Origin: Vicinamibacterales bacterium
Lineage (GTDB): Bacteria > Acidobacteriota > Vicinamibacteria > Vicinamibacterales > UBA2999
Reading direction: 5' to 3'
NCBI GenBank assembly: GCA_030680175.1
Contig: JAUXWO010000113.1
Coordinates: forward strand, 1 to 64,000
Length of the DNA stretch: 64,000 nucleotides
Numbering within the stretch: the first letter of the stretch is position 1; every line of letters starts with the position of its first letter. The notes under the pieces are model-generated. The model made no database searches, had not been told where the DNA came from, and worked only from the letters and a program-made list of their open reading frames with translations. Positions 11,353 through 21,883 of this stretch are shown one piece after another. The translations under genes and the position numbers were made by a program.

Positions 11353-12313
11353 CGGCCACGTCTCTCCCGTTTTTCAACAGGCCCCGTTCGGCCAGCCCTC
11401 TAATAACGCCAGCCTGCACGTCCGATGATTCGCCGGGGCCATCAAACCAGATAAGAGTAGGCTCTTTGCGAAACCAGATCAACTGGCGTCGTGCGTACTT
11501 GCGGTTCTCCCGCACGATGAGCGCGCGCGTGGCCGCCTCGTCGCGCACGCCCTGCAGATGCTCGAGCGCCTGGCGGTAGACGAGCCCGCCGAACGGCCGG
11601 GCCGTCGGCGGCACACCGCGCGCGAGCAGCCCGCGCACCTCGTCGAGCAGCCCCCCGGCAAACTGCGCGGCCACGCGCGCCGCGAGGCGCGGCTCGAGGG
11701 CCGCCATCGGCATCGTCAGCGCGACGGCGACGGGGGTGAACTCCGGCAACGGGCGCTCCGTGCGCGCGAAGTGCGCCGTCAGCGGCTCGCCGGTGAGGAA
11801 GTACACCTCGAGCGCCCGCACCATGCGCTTCAGGTCGCGGGGCTCGATGCGGAGGCCCGACGCCGGGTCCACCCGCGCAAGGAGGCGGTGCAGGAACGCC
11901 ACGCCGCGACGGGCCGCCACGCCTTCGAGCCGCGCGCGCAGCTCCGCGTTGGCGCCCGGTCCCGGAAAGAGCCCGCGCGTCAGCGTCCGGTAGTACAGGC
12001 CCGTGCCGCCGACCACGATCGGGAGCCGTCCCCGGGCGTGGATGTCGCGGATGGCCGCCGAGGCATCGCGCGCGAACTGCGCCGCGGTGTAGAGCGCTTC
12101 CGGATCGACGATGTCGATGAGGTGATGGGGGATGCCGCGGCGCCCGGCGACGGGGACCTTGTCGGTCCCGATGTCGAAGCCGCGGTACACGGCCGTGGAG
12201 TCGCAGTTGACGATCTCGCCGCCATAGTGCGCGGCGAGCGCCAGCGCCAGCCCGCTCTTCCCCGTCGCCGTCGGCCCGAGGACCGCCAGGAACCGTGGGC
12301 CGGCCTCAGCCAA
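11345..12313 (-). CDS. miaA: tRNA dimethylallyltransferase
   Basis: LGPTATGKSGLAL, DIGTDKVPVAGRRGIPHHLID, GGTGLYYRTL; TTG start. Confidence 0.95.
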   Translation of the reverse strand: MAEAGPRFLAVLGPTATGKSGLALALAAHYGGEIVNCDSTAVYRGFDIGTDKVPVAGRRGIPHHLIDIVDPEALYTAAQFARDASAAIRDIHARGRLPIVVGGTGLYYRTLTRGLFPGPGANAELRARLEGVAARRGVAFLHRLLARVDPASGLRIEPRDLKRMVRALEVYFLTGEPLTAHFARTERPLPEFTPVAVALTMPMAALEPRLAARVAAQFAGGLLDEVRGLLARGVPPTARPFGGLVYRQALEHLQGVRDEAATRALIVRENRKYARRQLIWFRKEPTLIWFDGPGESSDVQAGVIRGLAERGLLKNGRDVADG

Positions 12314-12392
12314 GCAGGCGCACCCCGAGGTAGATCATGATCACCGTCAACAGCACGACGAGCCCCAGCTGCTGTCCCCGCGTCGGGATCAC
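12306..12392 (-). CDS. Putative 28-aa single-TM microprotein
   Basis: GTG ORF translating VIPTRGQQLGLVVLLTVIMIYLGVRLLG*; start overlaps the tonB stop (GTGA) and its stop overlaps the miaA TTG start. Confidence 0.45.
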   Translation of the reverse strand: MIPTRGQQLGLVVLLTVIMIYLGVRLLG

Positions 12393-13330
12393 CGCTCGGG
12401 CCCTGGCGACTCGTTGTAGAAGAACGTGACGGTGAAGAACGCCTGATCCGCCGGGTACTCCGGCGGCAGCGCGTAGGTGGGGTTCGACGACAGCAGCGCG
12501 TTGAGCGCGGCGGTGTTGAACGACTCGACGCTGGCCGGCGACACGACCGTCAGGTCGGTGATGCGCCCGTCCTTGTGCACGTTGAACTGGATCACCACCC
12601 GCCCGCGCATCAGCATCGCGGCGTTCGGCACGAACCAGTTGCGCCGCACCTGCGCGACGAAGCGGCGAATCCAGGGCCCGAACTCCACCCCCTTGGTGTC
12701 GAACTGGATGTGCGGCCCGAACTCGTTGGTGCCGCCCTGGGGGTTGTTGAACGACTCGCGCTGCACGTACTCCTGCAGGTTCTTCAGGGCCTCGCCAAGC
12801 GAGCCGCCCTGCGGCCGCGCCGGTTCCGTGCGCGGCACCGACAGCGACGCGCGGTCCGGCATCTCCGGCAGGCGCTCGATCAGTTCCTCGGGCGTCTCCG
12901 ACGACAGCTCCGACGGATCGGGCGTGGGGCCGGATCCACGGGCCCGCAGTTCGGGCGCCGTCTCGACGCGCTCGGCGGAGTCGCCGCGCGCGAACGGCAA
13001 GGCGTTCGACGAGATCTCGGGCAGCTCCGGCGCCTGGGCGCGCCGGTCCACGTCCGACAGCTCCGCGCGCTCAGGCGGCCGCTCGGCCGGCATGTCGACC
13101 CGCGGCTGGACGAAGACGAACCGCGGGTTCTCTTCGTCCGGCGCGACCTGGAGCCGCTCGATGCCCTCGTCCTGCGCCTGTTGCGACTGCGGCAGCAGCG
13201 GGGGCAGCAGGAGGATGGCGGCGAAGACCGCCGCGTGCACGACGATCGACATCACGACGCCCTCACGGCGCGAGATGGCGTGTCCCACGGGGTCGACGCC
13301 CGTGTATCGATCGTCGAAGTCGAAGTACAT
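12389..13330 (-). CDS. TonB C-terminal domain energy transducer
   Basis: N-terminal TM, proline/acid-rich middle, TonB-like C-terminus (MRGRVVIQFNVHKDGRITDLTVVSPASVESFNTAALNALL). Confidence 0.85.
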   Translation of the reverse strand: MYFDFDDRYTGVDPVGHAISRREGVVMSIVVHAAVFAAILLLPPLLPQSQQAQDEGIERLQVAPDEENPRFVFVQPRVDMPAERPPERAELSDVDRRAQAPELPEISSNALPFARGDSAERVETAPELRARGSGPTPDPSELSSETPEELIERLPEMPDRASLSVPRTEPARPQGGSLGEALKNLQEYVQRESFNNPQGGTNEFGPHIQFDTKGVEFGPWIRRFVAQVRRNWFVPNAAMLMRGRVVIQFNVHKDGRITDLTVVSPASVESFNTAALNALLSSNPTYALPPEYPADQAFFTVTFFYNESPGPER

Positions 13331-13344
13331 CAGTAACTTAACGA

Positions 13345-13350
13345 ATTATA
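13345..13350 (-). promoter_or_regulatory. Putative sigma70 -10 element upstream of tonB-like gene
   Basis: Perfect TATAAT on the minus strand just upstream of the 13330 start; -35 weak. Confidence 0.45.
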
Positions 13351-13377
13351 CCATCCGGGCGTGGCAGGGTCGCCCGC

Positions 13378-14175
13378 TCAGGTCGCGCTGGAGGACTCGG
13401 GCGGTGTCCCGGCGACCGGCTTGGTGGCACTGTATAGATAGACGATGCCGAAGCTCAATGGCCGGTGCCGGACCTGTGAAAATCCGGCGTCAGTCAGCAT
13501 CGAGGCGAAGGCCTCCCCCCATGGGAACGCCCCCACCGACTGCGGGAGGTAGGTGTAGGCGCCAGAATGGCGCGACACGACGCGCCCGATCCGCGGCAGG
13601 ACGTGGTTGAAGTACCAGAGGTAGAGCGGACGCACCGCGGGAATCACCGGGAGTCCGAACTCCAGGATCGCCAGCCGCCCGCCCGGCCGCAGCACGCGCA
13701 GCATCTCGCGGCAGGCCTCCTCCGGCTGCTGGACGTTGCGGATGCCGAAGGCCACGGTCACACCGTCGACGGAGGCGCCGGCGACCGGCAGGTGCATCGC
13801 ATCCCCGCGGACGAGGCGAACGCGGGCGCCGAGTCCCCCGGCCCGCACCTTGTCGAGGCCGTGCTTCAGCATCGCGCCGGCGAAGTCCACGCCGAGCACC
13901 TGGGCCGCGCCACGCGTCGCGCGGGCAGCGCCGAGCGCGACATCCGCCGTGCCCGTGCAGACATCGAGCAGGGTCTCGCGGCCCGTGAACCCCAGCGTGC
14001 GGATCGCCCGGAATCGCCAGTAGCGATCGAGCCCGCCCGAGAGCACCGTGTTCAGCAAATCGTAGCGTCCGGCGATCTGATCGAACATGCCGGCGATCTT
14101 CTCCGGCCGCTTGTCCGTGCCCGACGCCGGCGACACCCCTTCAGGCCCGGCCTCCGTCATTCGTTCATCCGACAT
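13378..14175 (-). CDS. menG: Demethylmenaquinone methyltransferase (UbiE/MenG)
   Basis: KIAGMFDQIAGRYDLLNTVLSGGLDRYWR; LLDVCTGTADVAL; FGIRNVQQPEEACREMLRVLRPGG. Confidence 0.93.
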   Translation of the reverse strand: MSDERMTEAGPEGVSPASGTDKRPEKIAGMFDQIAGRYDLLNTVLSGGLDRYWRFRAIRTLGFTGRETLLDVCTGTADVALGAARATRGAAQVLGVDFAGAMLKHGLDKVRAGGLGARVRLVRGDAMHLPVAGASVDGVTVAFGIRNVQQPEEACREMLRVLRPGGRLAILEFGLPVIPAVRPLYLWYFNHVLPRIGRVVSRHSGAYTYLPQSVGAFPWGEAFASMLTDAGFSQVRHRPLSFGIVYLYSATKPVAGTPPESSSAT

Positions 14176-15016
14176 ACAACGCCGCCGCCGTCGTCAACAA
14201 GTAGAGGAAGCCCACCCAGCCGTTCAGGTCGAACGCGCGCTTGACCTGCGAGAGATCGTCGCGGTGCACGAGCGACTGCTCGTAGACGAGCAATCCGGCC
14301 ACGGCCGCCACGCCGCCCAGGTAGATGGGTCCCAGGGGTAACACCCAGGCGAGCGACGCCATGGCGGCGACCGCCCCGACGTGCATCCCGCGCGAGATCC
14401 AGAGCGCGCGCGCAATGCCGTAGCGCGCGGGAATCGACTTCAGGCCGTGCCGGCGGTCGAACTCGACGTCCTGGCACGCATACAGGATGTCGAAGCCGCC
14501 GACCCAGAGGCCAATCGCCAGGCCCAGCAGCCACGGCGGCCAGCCCTCGCGGCCGCCGGCCGCCAGCCAGCCGCCGACCGGCGCGACCGCCATGGCGAGC
14601 CCGAGGAACACCTGCGTGTACCAGGTGAAGCGCTTGGCGAGGGAGTACCAGAACACGATGGCCAGGGCGACCGGCGACAGCCACCCGCAGAGATCGCTGA
14701 TCTGGAACGCGCACCAGACGAACACGGCGGACGAGAGGACCACGAAGGCCGTCGCCTCCCGGGACGACATGGCCCCGCGTGGCAGCTCGCGCATGGCTGT
14801 CCGCGGGTTCAGCGCGTCGTACTTCGCGTCCACCAGCCGGTTGAAGCCCATCGCCGCGCTGCGGGCCGCGATCATGCAGGCGACGATCCACCCGATCGCC
14901 GTCCACGTCACCGGATGCTCGCGCGCCGCCAGCAGGGCGCCCATCAGGGCGAACGGCAGCGCGAAGACGGTGTGGCTGACGCGGACGAAATCGAGGTAGG
15001 TCTTGAGACGGGCCAT
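14165..15016 (-). CDS. UbiA-family prenyltransferase (possible MqnP)
   Basis: MGFNRLVDAKYDALNPRTAMRELPRG and DILYACQDVEFDRRHGLKSIPARYG prenyltransferase motifs. Confidence 0.92.
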   Translation of the reverse strand: MARLKTYLDFVRVSHTVFALPFALMGALLAAREHPVTWTAIGWIVACMIAARSAAMGFNRLVDAKYDALNPRTAMRELPRGAMSSREATAFVVLSSAVFVWCAFQISDLCGWLSPVALAIVFWYSLAKRFTWYTQVFLGLAMAVAPVGGWLAAGGREGWPPWLLGLAIGLWVGGFDILYACQDVEFDRRHGLKSIPARYGIARALWISRGMHVGAVAAMASLAWVLPLGPIYLGGVAAVAGLLVYEQSLVHRDDLSQVKRAFDLNGWVGFLYLLTTAAALYVG

Positions 15017-16254
15017 CACGACGGGATCCACGATACCTGACCGGGCGCGATGCCGCGCACGAGATATTCTTCCACGTCGGCCGGCCGCCCCTCCAGCGCC
15101 ACCGCCAGCAGCGTGGCGCGCTTCCCCGTCTCGATCGATCCGTACTCGTCGTCGAAGCCGAGCGCGCGTGCGCCGGCGAGCGTGGCACTCTCCAGGAGGC
15201 ACCGGGCGGGCACCGCCGGCGCCGCGGTGCGCGCGGCCGCGAGTTCCGCGAACAGGTTCAGGTCCGCCACGCTCGCCAGGCTGTCCGTGCCCAGGGCGAC
15301 CGGCACCGGCGAGGCGTAGAAGCGATCGAGCGGCGGCGGCCCCACGCCCACCCAGACGTTGCTCCGGGGACACGTCACGAGCACGGCGCCCCGCGCCGCG
15401 AGGCGGCTGAGGTCCGCGTCGGTGAACTGCACGCCGTGCACGACGAGCGTCCGCGGCTGCAGTACGCCCAGCCGGTCGAGGTACTCGACCGGCCCGCACC
15501 CGGGCGGCTGCCAGTCCGCCCGCCACGCCCCGATCTGCTCGAGCATCGTGCGCCACGGCCCGGTCCCATCCCGCAACAAAGCCAGCTCCTCCAGCGACTC
15601 ACCGAGATGCACGCTGCAGAGGGGTGGCGTGAGGCGGTCCGCCTCCGCGCGCACGGCGCGAAACAGCTCCGGCGATACCGAATACGGCGCGTGCGCCGCG
15701 ATGCCCACGCGCACCCCCGCACTCGTAGCCAGCGCCATCCGCTGCGCGCGGCTGGCCGTCACCGGCGCATCGTCGGTCACGCGGAAGCCCAGCAGTTCAT
15801 GGAACACATGGCCGGCCAGGGGGCTCCGCGCCAGCAGTCCCACCGCGGCCAGGGAGTTGCTGATGTCGCCCACGACGGCGGTGCCCGACTCCCACATCTC
15901 GTCGAGGGCGGTCTGGATGGCAACCTGTGCCTCGGGGGTGTCGGGCCGGTCATCCGGCCGACGGTGGGCGAAGAGCGCCCGCACCCAGGCCGTGAAGGCG
16001 GTCGCGGGGGGGACGAGCCCGCGCAGGGGCGCCAGTTCGAGATGGGTATGCGCGTTGACGAGCCCGGGGAGGACGGCCACCGCGCCGAGATCCTCAGCGG
16101 GGGACGAGGGCCGTGACGCCGGGCCGCCGACGCCGGTGATGCGCCCGCCGCGCATGGCCACCCATCCGTTGGCGATGGGCGGGGCGGCGATGGGGCAGAT
16201 CCAGGAAGCGTGATAGACGCGGGGTTCGCTGTCCTCAGTCGTCGACGTGGGCAT
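15016..16254 (-). CDS. Amidohydrolase-family protein, candidate aminodeoxyfutalosine deaminase (MqnX-like)
   Basis: LPGLVNAHTHLELAPLRG, HAPYSVSPELFRAV, SVHLGES, LGTDSLAS; ATGA overlap with ubiA in a menaquinone gene context. Confidence 0.75.
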   Translation of the reverse strand: MPTSTTEDSEPRVYHASWICPIAAPPIANGWVAMRGGRITGVGGPASRPSSPAEDLGAVAVLPGLVNAHTHLELAPLRGLVPPATAFTAWVRALFAHRRPDDRPDTPEAQVAIQTALDEMWESGTAVVGDISNSLAAVGLLARSPLAGHVFHELLGFRVTDDAPVTASRAQRMALATSAGVRVGIAAHAPYSVSPELFRAVRAEADRLTPPLCSVHLGESLEELALLRDGTGPWRTMLEQIGAWRADWQPPGCGPVEYLDRLGVLQPRTLVVHGVQFTDADLSRLAARGAVLVTCPRSNVWVGVGPPPLDRFYASPVPVALGTDSLASVADLNLFAELAAARTAAPAVPARCLLESATLAGARALGFDDEYGSIETGKRATLLAVALEGRPADVEEYLVRGIAPGQVSWIPS

Positions 16255-16744
16255 CCAGCATCATCTCCTGCGCATCACCGGCTTCCGGCGCCAGCTCCGG
16301 ATGCGCGCGCAGGATCCGCACACAGGTGTTCCAGCGCAACACCGCCTCGTTGTTCTCGGGGGGCGCCAGGCGGCACGCCTGATCGTATGCCTCGAGGGCA
16401 TCCCGAAACAAGCCATAGGCGGCGTGCGGGACCGCGATGCCGCCACGGCGCATCATGGCCTTCGCGGCGCGCTCGGCGATGAGGCCGGTGTAGTACGCGC
16501 GGCTGTAGCCGTCGGGGAGTTCCCCCAGCATGCCGCGGGCACGCGCGAGCGCGGGGCCGTCGGGGAACTGGTCGGTCAGCGCGAGCAGCCGGACGATCAG
16601 GGCGCGCGTGTTACCGGGATCCACCGCGAGCACGTCCTCGCAGATGCTCTCGGCCTCCACCGGCTCCCCCAGCAGGCGATACCGCTCCGCACGGTCAAGC
16701 GCGGCCGGCACGGCGTCCTTCGAGAGGCGCTTCAGTTCAAACAT
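16235..16744 (-). CDS. Hypothetical TPR-like protein
   Basis: Uninterrupted ORF; AERYRLLGEPVEAESICEDVLAVDPGNTRALI is TPR-like. Confidence 0.65.
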   Translation of the reverse strand: MFELKRLSKDAVPAALDRAERYRLLGEPVEAESICEDVLAVDPGNTRALIVRLLALTDQFPDGPALARARGMLGELPDGYSRAYYTGLIAERAAKAMMRRGGIAVPHAAYGLFRDALEAYDQACRLAPPENNEAVLRWNTCVRILRAHPELAPEAGDAQEMMLDAHVDD

Positions 16745-16779
16745 GGCATCCTCCGAGGTCCTCGCAGTGTGCTCTCCGC

Positions 16780-16860
16780 TCGGCTGTCAGCTGTCAGCTG
16801 TCAGCTGTCAGCTATCGGCTCCCGGCAATCTGCACTCTGCAATCTACAATCTGCAATTCT
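16780..16860. repeat. Heptanucleotide repeats (GCTGTCA/GCTATCG type) followed by a TGCAATC-type short repeat
   Basis: ggctgtcagctgtcagctgtcagctgtcagctatcgg ... gcaatctgcactctgcaatctacaatctgcaatt. Confidence 0.85.
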
Positions 16861-16862
16861 TC

Positions 16863-17603
16863 TCAGCCCTGGAACACGCGCAGCAGCCGGCGGACCGGGT
16901 CGTAGAAGCGATCCACGACCCGCTCCTTGAGCGGGATGATCGCATTGTCGGTGATCGTGATGTGTTCCGGACACGACTTCGTGCAGCACTTGGTGATGTT
17001 GCAGTAGCCGACGCCGTGGGCCTCCTTGAGGTCGGCCAGCCGGTCCTCCACGTCCAGCGGATGCATCTCGAGCGCAGCCGTGTAGACGAGGAAGCGCGGG
17101 CCGATGAAGGCGTCGTGCAGGTGATGGTCGCGCAGCACGTGGCAGACGTCCTGGCACAGGAAGCACTCGATGCACTTCCGGAACTCCTGCACACGCTCGA
17201 CGTCCTCCTGCGCGATCCGCCAGGTGCCGTCCGCGGCGTCAGGGGGCCGCGGCGTGAACTTCTTGATCTTCGTCTTGACCTCGAAGTTCCACGACACGTC
17301 GGTCACCAGGTCGCGGATCGACGGGAAGGCCTGCATCGGTTCGATGGTCACCGGCTCGTCGAGCGGCAGGTCGCTCAGCCGGGTCATGCACATCAGGCGG
17401 GGCTTGCCGTTGACCTCCGCCGAGCACGATCCGCATTTCCCCGCCTTGCAGTTCCACCGGACGGCCAGATCGTGCGCCGACTCGGCCTGGATCTGATGGA
17501 CGGCGTCGAGCACGACCATGCCCTCGGAGACCTCCGTGACGTAGTCCTGCATCGCCCCGCCGGACTGATCGCCGCGCCAGATACTGAAGATCGCTCGTGC
17601 CAT
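16863..17603 (-). CDS. sdhB: Succinate dehydrogenase iron-sulfur subunit (Sdh1-like)
   Basis: CKAGKCGSCSAEVNGKPRLMC; CIECFLCQDVC; CCTKSCPEHI cluster motifs. Confidence 0.93.
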   Translation of the reverse strand: MARAIFSIWRGDQSGGAMQDYVTEVSEGMVVLDAVHQIQAESAHDLAVRWNCKAGKCGSCSAEVNGKPRLMCMTRLSDLPLDEPVTIEPMQAFPSIRDLVTDVSWNFEVKTKIKKFTPRPPDAADGTWRIAQEDVERVQEFRKCIECFLCQDVCHVLRDHHLHDAFIGPRFLVYTAALEMHPLDVEDRLADLKEAHGVGYCNITKCCTKSCPEHITITDNAIIPLKERVVDRFYDPVRRLLRVFQG

Positions 17604-17640
17604 CCCTGCGCCTCCGACGGCTCCTGCCTGCCCGTTCCGC

Positions 17641-19467
17641 TTACGCCGTGTTGGCGTCGATGATCGCCTGGTGCTCCGGCGACAGCGGCGGCAGCGTCTC
17701 GCGCGTGACGCGCATCGTCCCGTCGCCGGCCTTCCGGATCACGATCGTCACCTGCCCCTCGACGGACGACTTCTCCTGGTAGTCCTCGCGGAACTGCGCG
17801 CCGCGGCTCTCCTTCCGCTCGATCGCGGCCAGCGTCACGGCCTCCGAGACGGTGAGGAGGTTGTCGAGGTCGAGCGCGGTGTGCCAGCCGGGGTTGTACT
17901 CGCGGTTGCCTGGCGCGCTCACCCGCCGTGCCCGCTCGGCGAGGCCGGCGATGACGGTGACCGCCTCGCGCATCTCGGATTCGAGCCGCACGATGCCGAC
18001 CAGCCGCTGCATCGCCTCCTGGAGTTCGTGCTGGATGGCGAAGGGGTTGCTCTCGGCGTTCGCCGCGCCCTGCCGCTCGATCGGCGCCAGCGCCTCGGCC
18101 GCCGTCCGGTCGAGGACCCCGCCATCGACCTCGCCCTGCGTCGTCCGCTTCGCGTACAGCGCGGCATGCTCGCCGGCGCGCTTGCCGAACACGAGCAGGT
18201 CCGACAGGGAGTTGCCCCCGAGCCGGTTCGCACCGTGCAGCCCGGCCGCGCACTCGCCGGCGGCGAAGAGGCCCGGCACCGACGACATCTGCGTCTCGGC
18301 ATCCACGCGCACCCCGCCCATCGCGTAGTGCGTGGTTGGCCCCACTTCCATGGGCTCCTTCGTGATGTCGATGCCCGCCAGCTCCTTGAACTGGTGGTAC
18401 ATGCTCGGCAGCTTCTTGCGGATGTGCGCCTCGCCATCGGGCACATGCGCCTTGATCCACGAGATGTCGAGGAAGACGCCGCCGTGCGGGCTCCCGCGCC
18501 CCTCGCGGATCTCGCGGACGATGCAGCGCGCGACGTGGTCGCGCGTGAGCAGCTCCGGCGGGCGCCGCGCGGCCTTGTCGCCCTGGCAGTAGCGCCAGCC
18601 CTCGTCCTCGTTGTCCGCGGTCTGCGGCTTGTAGTTGTCGGGGATGTGGTCGAACATGAAGCGCTGGCCGGCGCTGTTGCGCAGCACGCCGCCCTCCCCG
18701 CGGACGCCTTCGGTCACGAGGATGCCGCGCACGCTCGGCGGCCAGACCATCCCTGTCGGGTGGAACTGGACGAACTCCATGTCGATGAGGTCCGCGCCCG
18801 CGTGATACGCCAGCGCATGGCCATCGCCGGTGTACTCCCAGCTGTTGCTCGTGACGGCGTAGGCCCGCCCGATGCCGCCCGTCGCGAGGATCACGGCCTT
18901 GGCCGTGAACACCCGGAAGCGGCCCTTCTCGCGGTCGTAGCCGAAGGCGCCGACTACGCGGTCGCCGTCCTGCAGCAGCCGCGTGACGGTGCACTCCATG
19001 TGGAACTGGATGCCCTGGTGGATCCCGTGATCCTGCAGCGTCCGGATCAGTTCCAGCCCCGTGCGATCGCCGACGTGCGCGAGGCGCGGGTAGCGGTGCC
19101 CGCCGAAGTTGCGCTGCAGGATGCGGCCGTCCTTCGTCCGATCGAAGAGCGCGCCCCACGCCTCCAGCTCGCGCACACGCTCGGGCGCCTCCTTCGCATG
19201 GATCTCGGCCATCCGCGCGTTGTTGACGTACTGGCCCCCGCGCATCGTGTCGGCGAAGTGCACCTGCCAGCCGTCGCGATCGTCGACGTTGGCCATGGCC
19301 GCGGCAATCCCGCCCTCGGCCATCACGGTGTGGGCCTTGCCGAGCAGCGACTTGCAGATGACGCCGACCGACACCCCCGCGCCGGAGGCCTCGATGGCAG
19401 CCCGCAACCCCGCGCCGCCGGCGCCGATGACGAGCACGTCGTACTGATGTGTCTGGTAGTCGGACAT
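17641..19467 (-). CDS. sdhA: Succinate dehydrogenase/fumarate reductase flavoprotein subunit
   Basis: VLVIGAGGAGLRAAIEA; HTVMAEGGIAAAM; GGHRYPRLAHVGDRTG; GGNSLSDLLVFGKRAGEHA. Confidence 0.95.
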   Translation of the reverse strand: MSDYQTHQYDVLVIGAGGAGLRAAIEASGAGVSVGVICKSLLGKAHTVMAEGGIAAAMANVDDRDGWQVHFADTMRGGQYVNNARMAEIHAKEAPERVRELEAWGALFDRTKDGRILQRNFGGHRYPRLAHVGDRTGLELIRTLQDHGIHQGIQFHMECTVTRLLQDGDRVVGAFGYDREKGRFRVFTAKAVILATGGIGRAYAVTSNSWEYTGDGHALAYHAGADLIDMEFVQFHPTGMVWPPSVRGILVTEGVRGEGGVLRNSAGQRFMFDHIPDNYKPQTADNEDEGWRYCQGDKAARRPPELLTRDHVARCIVREIREGRGSPHGGVFLDISWIKAHVPDGEAHIRKKLPSMYHQFKELAGIDITKEPMEVGPTTHYAMGGVRVDAETQMSSVPGLFAAGECAAGLHGANRLGGNSLSDLLVFGKRAGEHAALYAKRTTQGEVDGGVLDRTAAEALAPIERQGAANAESNPFAIQHELQEAMQRLVGIVRLESEMREAVTVIAGLAERARRVSAPGNREYNPGWHTALDLDNLLTVSEAVTLAAIERKESRGAQFREDYQEKSSVEGQVTIVIRKAGDGTMRVTRETLPPLSPEHQAIIDANTA

Positions 19468-19481
19468 AAGGGCGACCAAGG

Positions 19482-19684
19482 CGGCTATCGGCGATCAGCT
19501 ATCGGCTATCGGCTATCGGCTCTCAGCTGTCGGCTATCAGCTATCGGCGGTCAGCGATCAGCGATCGGCTCTCGGCTCTCGGCTATCAGCTATCGGCTAC
19601 GGGCCAGCGGCGCGCGGAACCGGAACGCTCCATCGCGCCCGGCACCCTCGAGCTGAGAGCTGAAAGCCGACAGCTGACAGCCTA
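19482..19684. repeat. Heptanucleotide (GGCTATC/AGCTATC) repeat array with partial reverse-complement arm
   Basis: About 120 nt of ggctatcggcgatcagctatcggctatc...; complementary agctgagagctgaaagccgacagctgacagc at about 19649-19680. Confidence 0.88.
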
Positions 19685-20482
19685 CAGAATTCGCACATCC
19701 GCCCAGATCCCCATCGCGCACATCCGGACGTAGAGGTCGGCGAAGGCGACCATGAACAAACTGATCCACGCCCAGCGCATGTGGGCGCGGTTGAACTTGC
19801 CGGCGACGTTGTAGCAGGTGTGGCGGGCGGGCGATCCCGACAGGCAGTCGACGCCGCCGCCGACCAGGTGCCTGAACGAGTGGCACCCGAACGTGTAGCT
19901 GCCGAGGCACACGACGTTGGCCGCCAGCACCACGGTGCCGGCGCCGATGCCGAACTCCGTGGCGCCGGTCGCCGGATTCGCAAACCACATCGCGTTCCAC
20001 ACGTCATAGGCCAGGATCGGCAGGAACAGCAGCGCCAGGTAGAGGAAGTAGCGGTGCACGTTCTGGAGGATGAGCGGCATCCCCGCCTCGCCGCAGTAGC
20101 GCTTGCGCGGCTCGCCGACCGTGCACGAGAGCGGGTCGGCCCAGAACGCCTTGTAGTAGGCGCCGCGGTAGTAGTAGCAGGTGAAACGGAAGCCGCCGGG
20201 CGCCCACAGGATGAGGATTGCGGGGGAGAACGGCAGCCACAGCGGCCACCATCCGGGCTTGGGACCGAAGATCGCGTGCGGGGAATCGCCGAAGAGCTCC
20301 GGCGAGTAGAACGGCGACAGATACCCGCCGTGCGAGTAGTGCACGCCCTGCAGCGCGGCCCACGTCGCGTACACGGCGAAGCTGCCGAGTACGACGAACA
20401 CGACCAGCGGCTCCACCCACCAGGCGTCGCGTCGGGCCGTCACCCCGAACGGACGGCGACCGAGCACCTGCACGTCAGCCAT
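19682..20482 (-). CDS. Succinate dehydrogenase membrane anchor (mycobacterial Sdh1 SdhC-like)
   Basis: 5-TM-like 266 aa; FRFTCYYYRGAYYKAFW, RKRYCGEAGMPLILQNVHRYF, YTFGCHSFRHLVGG; directly upstream of sdhA. Confidence 0.82.
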   Translation of the reverse strand: MADVQVLGRRPFGVTARRDAWWVEPLVVFVVLGSFAVYATWAALQGVHYSHGGYLSPFYSPELFGDSPHAIFGPKPGWWPLWLPFSPAILILWAPGGFRFTCYYYRGAYYKAFWADPLSCTVGEPRKRYCGEAGMPLILQNVHRYFLYLALLFLPILAYDVWNAMWFANPATGATEFGIGAGTVVLAANVVCLGSYTFGCHSFRHLVGGGVDCLSGSPARHTCYNVAGKFNRAHMRWAWISLFMVAFADLYVRMCAMGIWADVRIL

Positions 20483-20671
20483 AAAGGCCCCCCACTCTGC
20501 CGTCGACGAGCGAACGCGCGAGTTCCGGGATTACGTGGCCCGAGTTGTCTGGCCGCTCCGCCGTCCGTCGGGGTCCGGCGCCACGCGCGGAGAACGGCGC
20601 GGGTCGCGGACCGGTTCGGGGCCACGCGGTATCGGCAATTGCGGGTAGTAAAGACTAGGCGGGGCGAGAAG

Positions 20672-21879
<1,208 letters not shown>

Positions 21880-21883
<4 letters not shown>

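Noticed and set aside
17393-19159. 588-aa minus-strand ORF overlapping sdhA and sdhB in another frame
   Set aside because: Alternative-frame artefact; SdhA and SdhB motifs lie in the other frames.
19482-19684. Possible CRISPR array
   Set aside because: The periodic repeats are 7 nt without 25-40 nt spacers, and no cas genes are present.
20483-20671. Possible tRNA or structured RNA in the gap upstream of sdhC
   Set aside because: No cloverleaf or GTTCRAATC-like T-loop arrangement could be found by eye.
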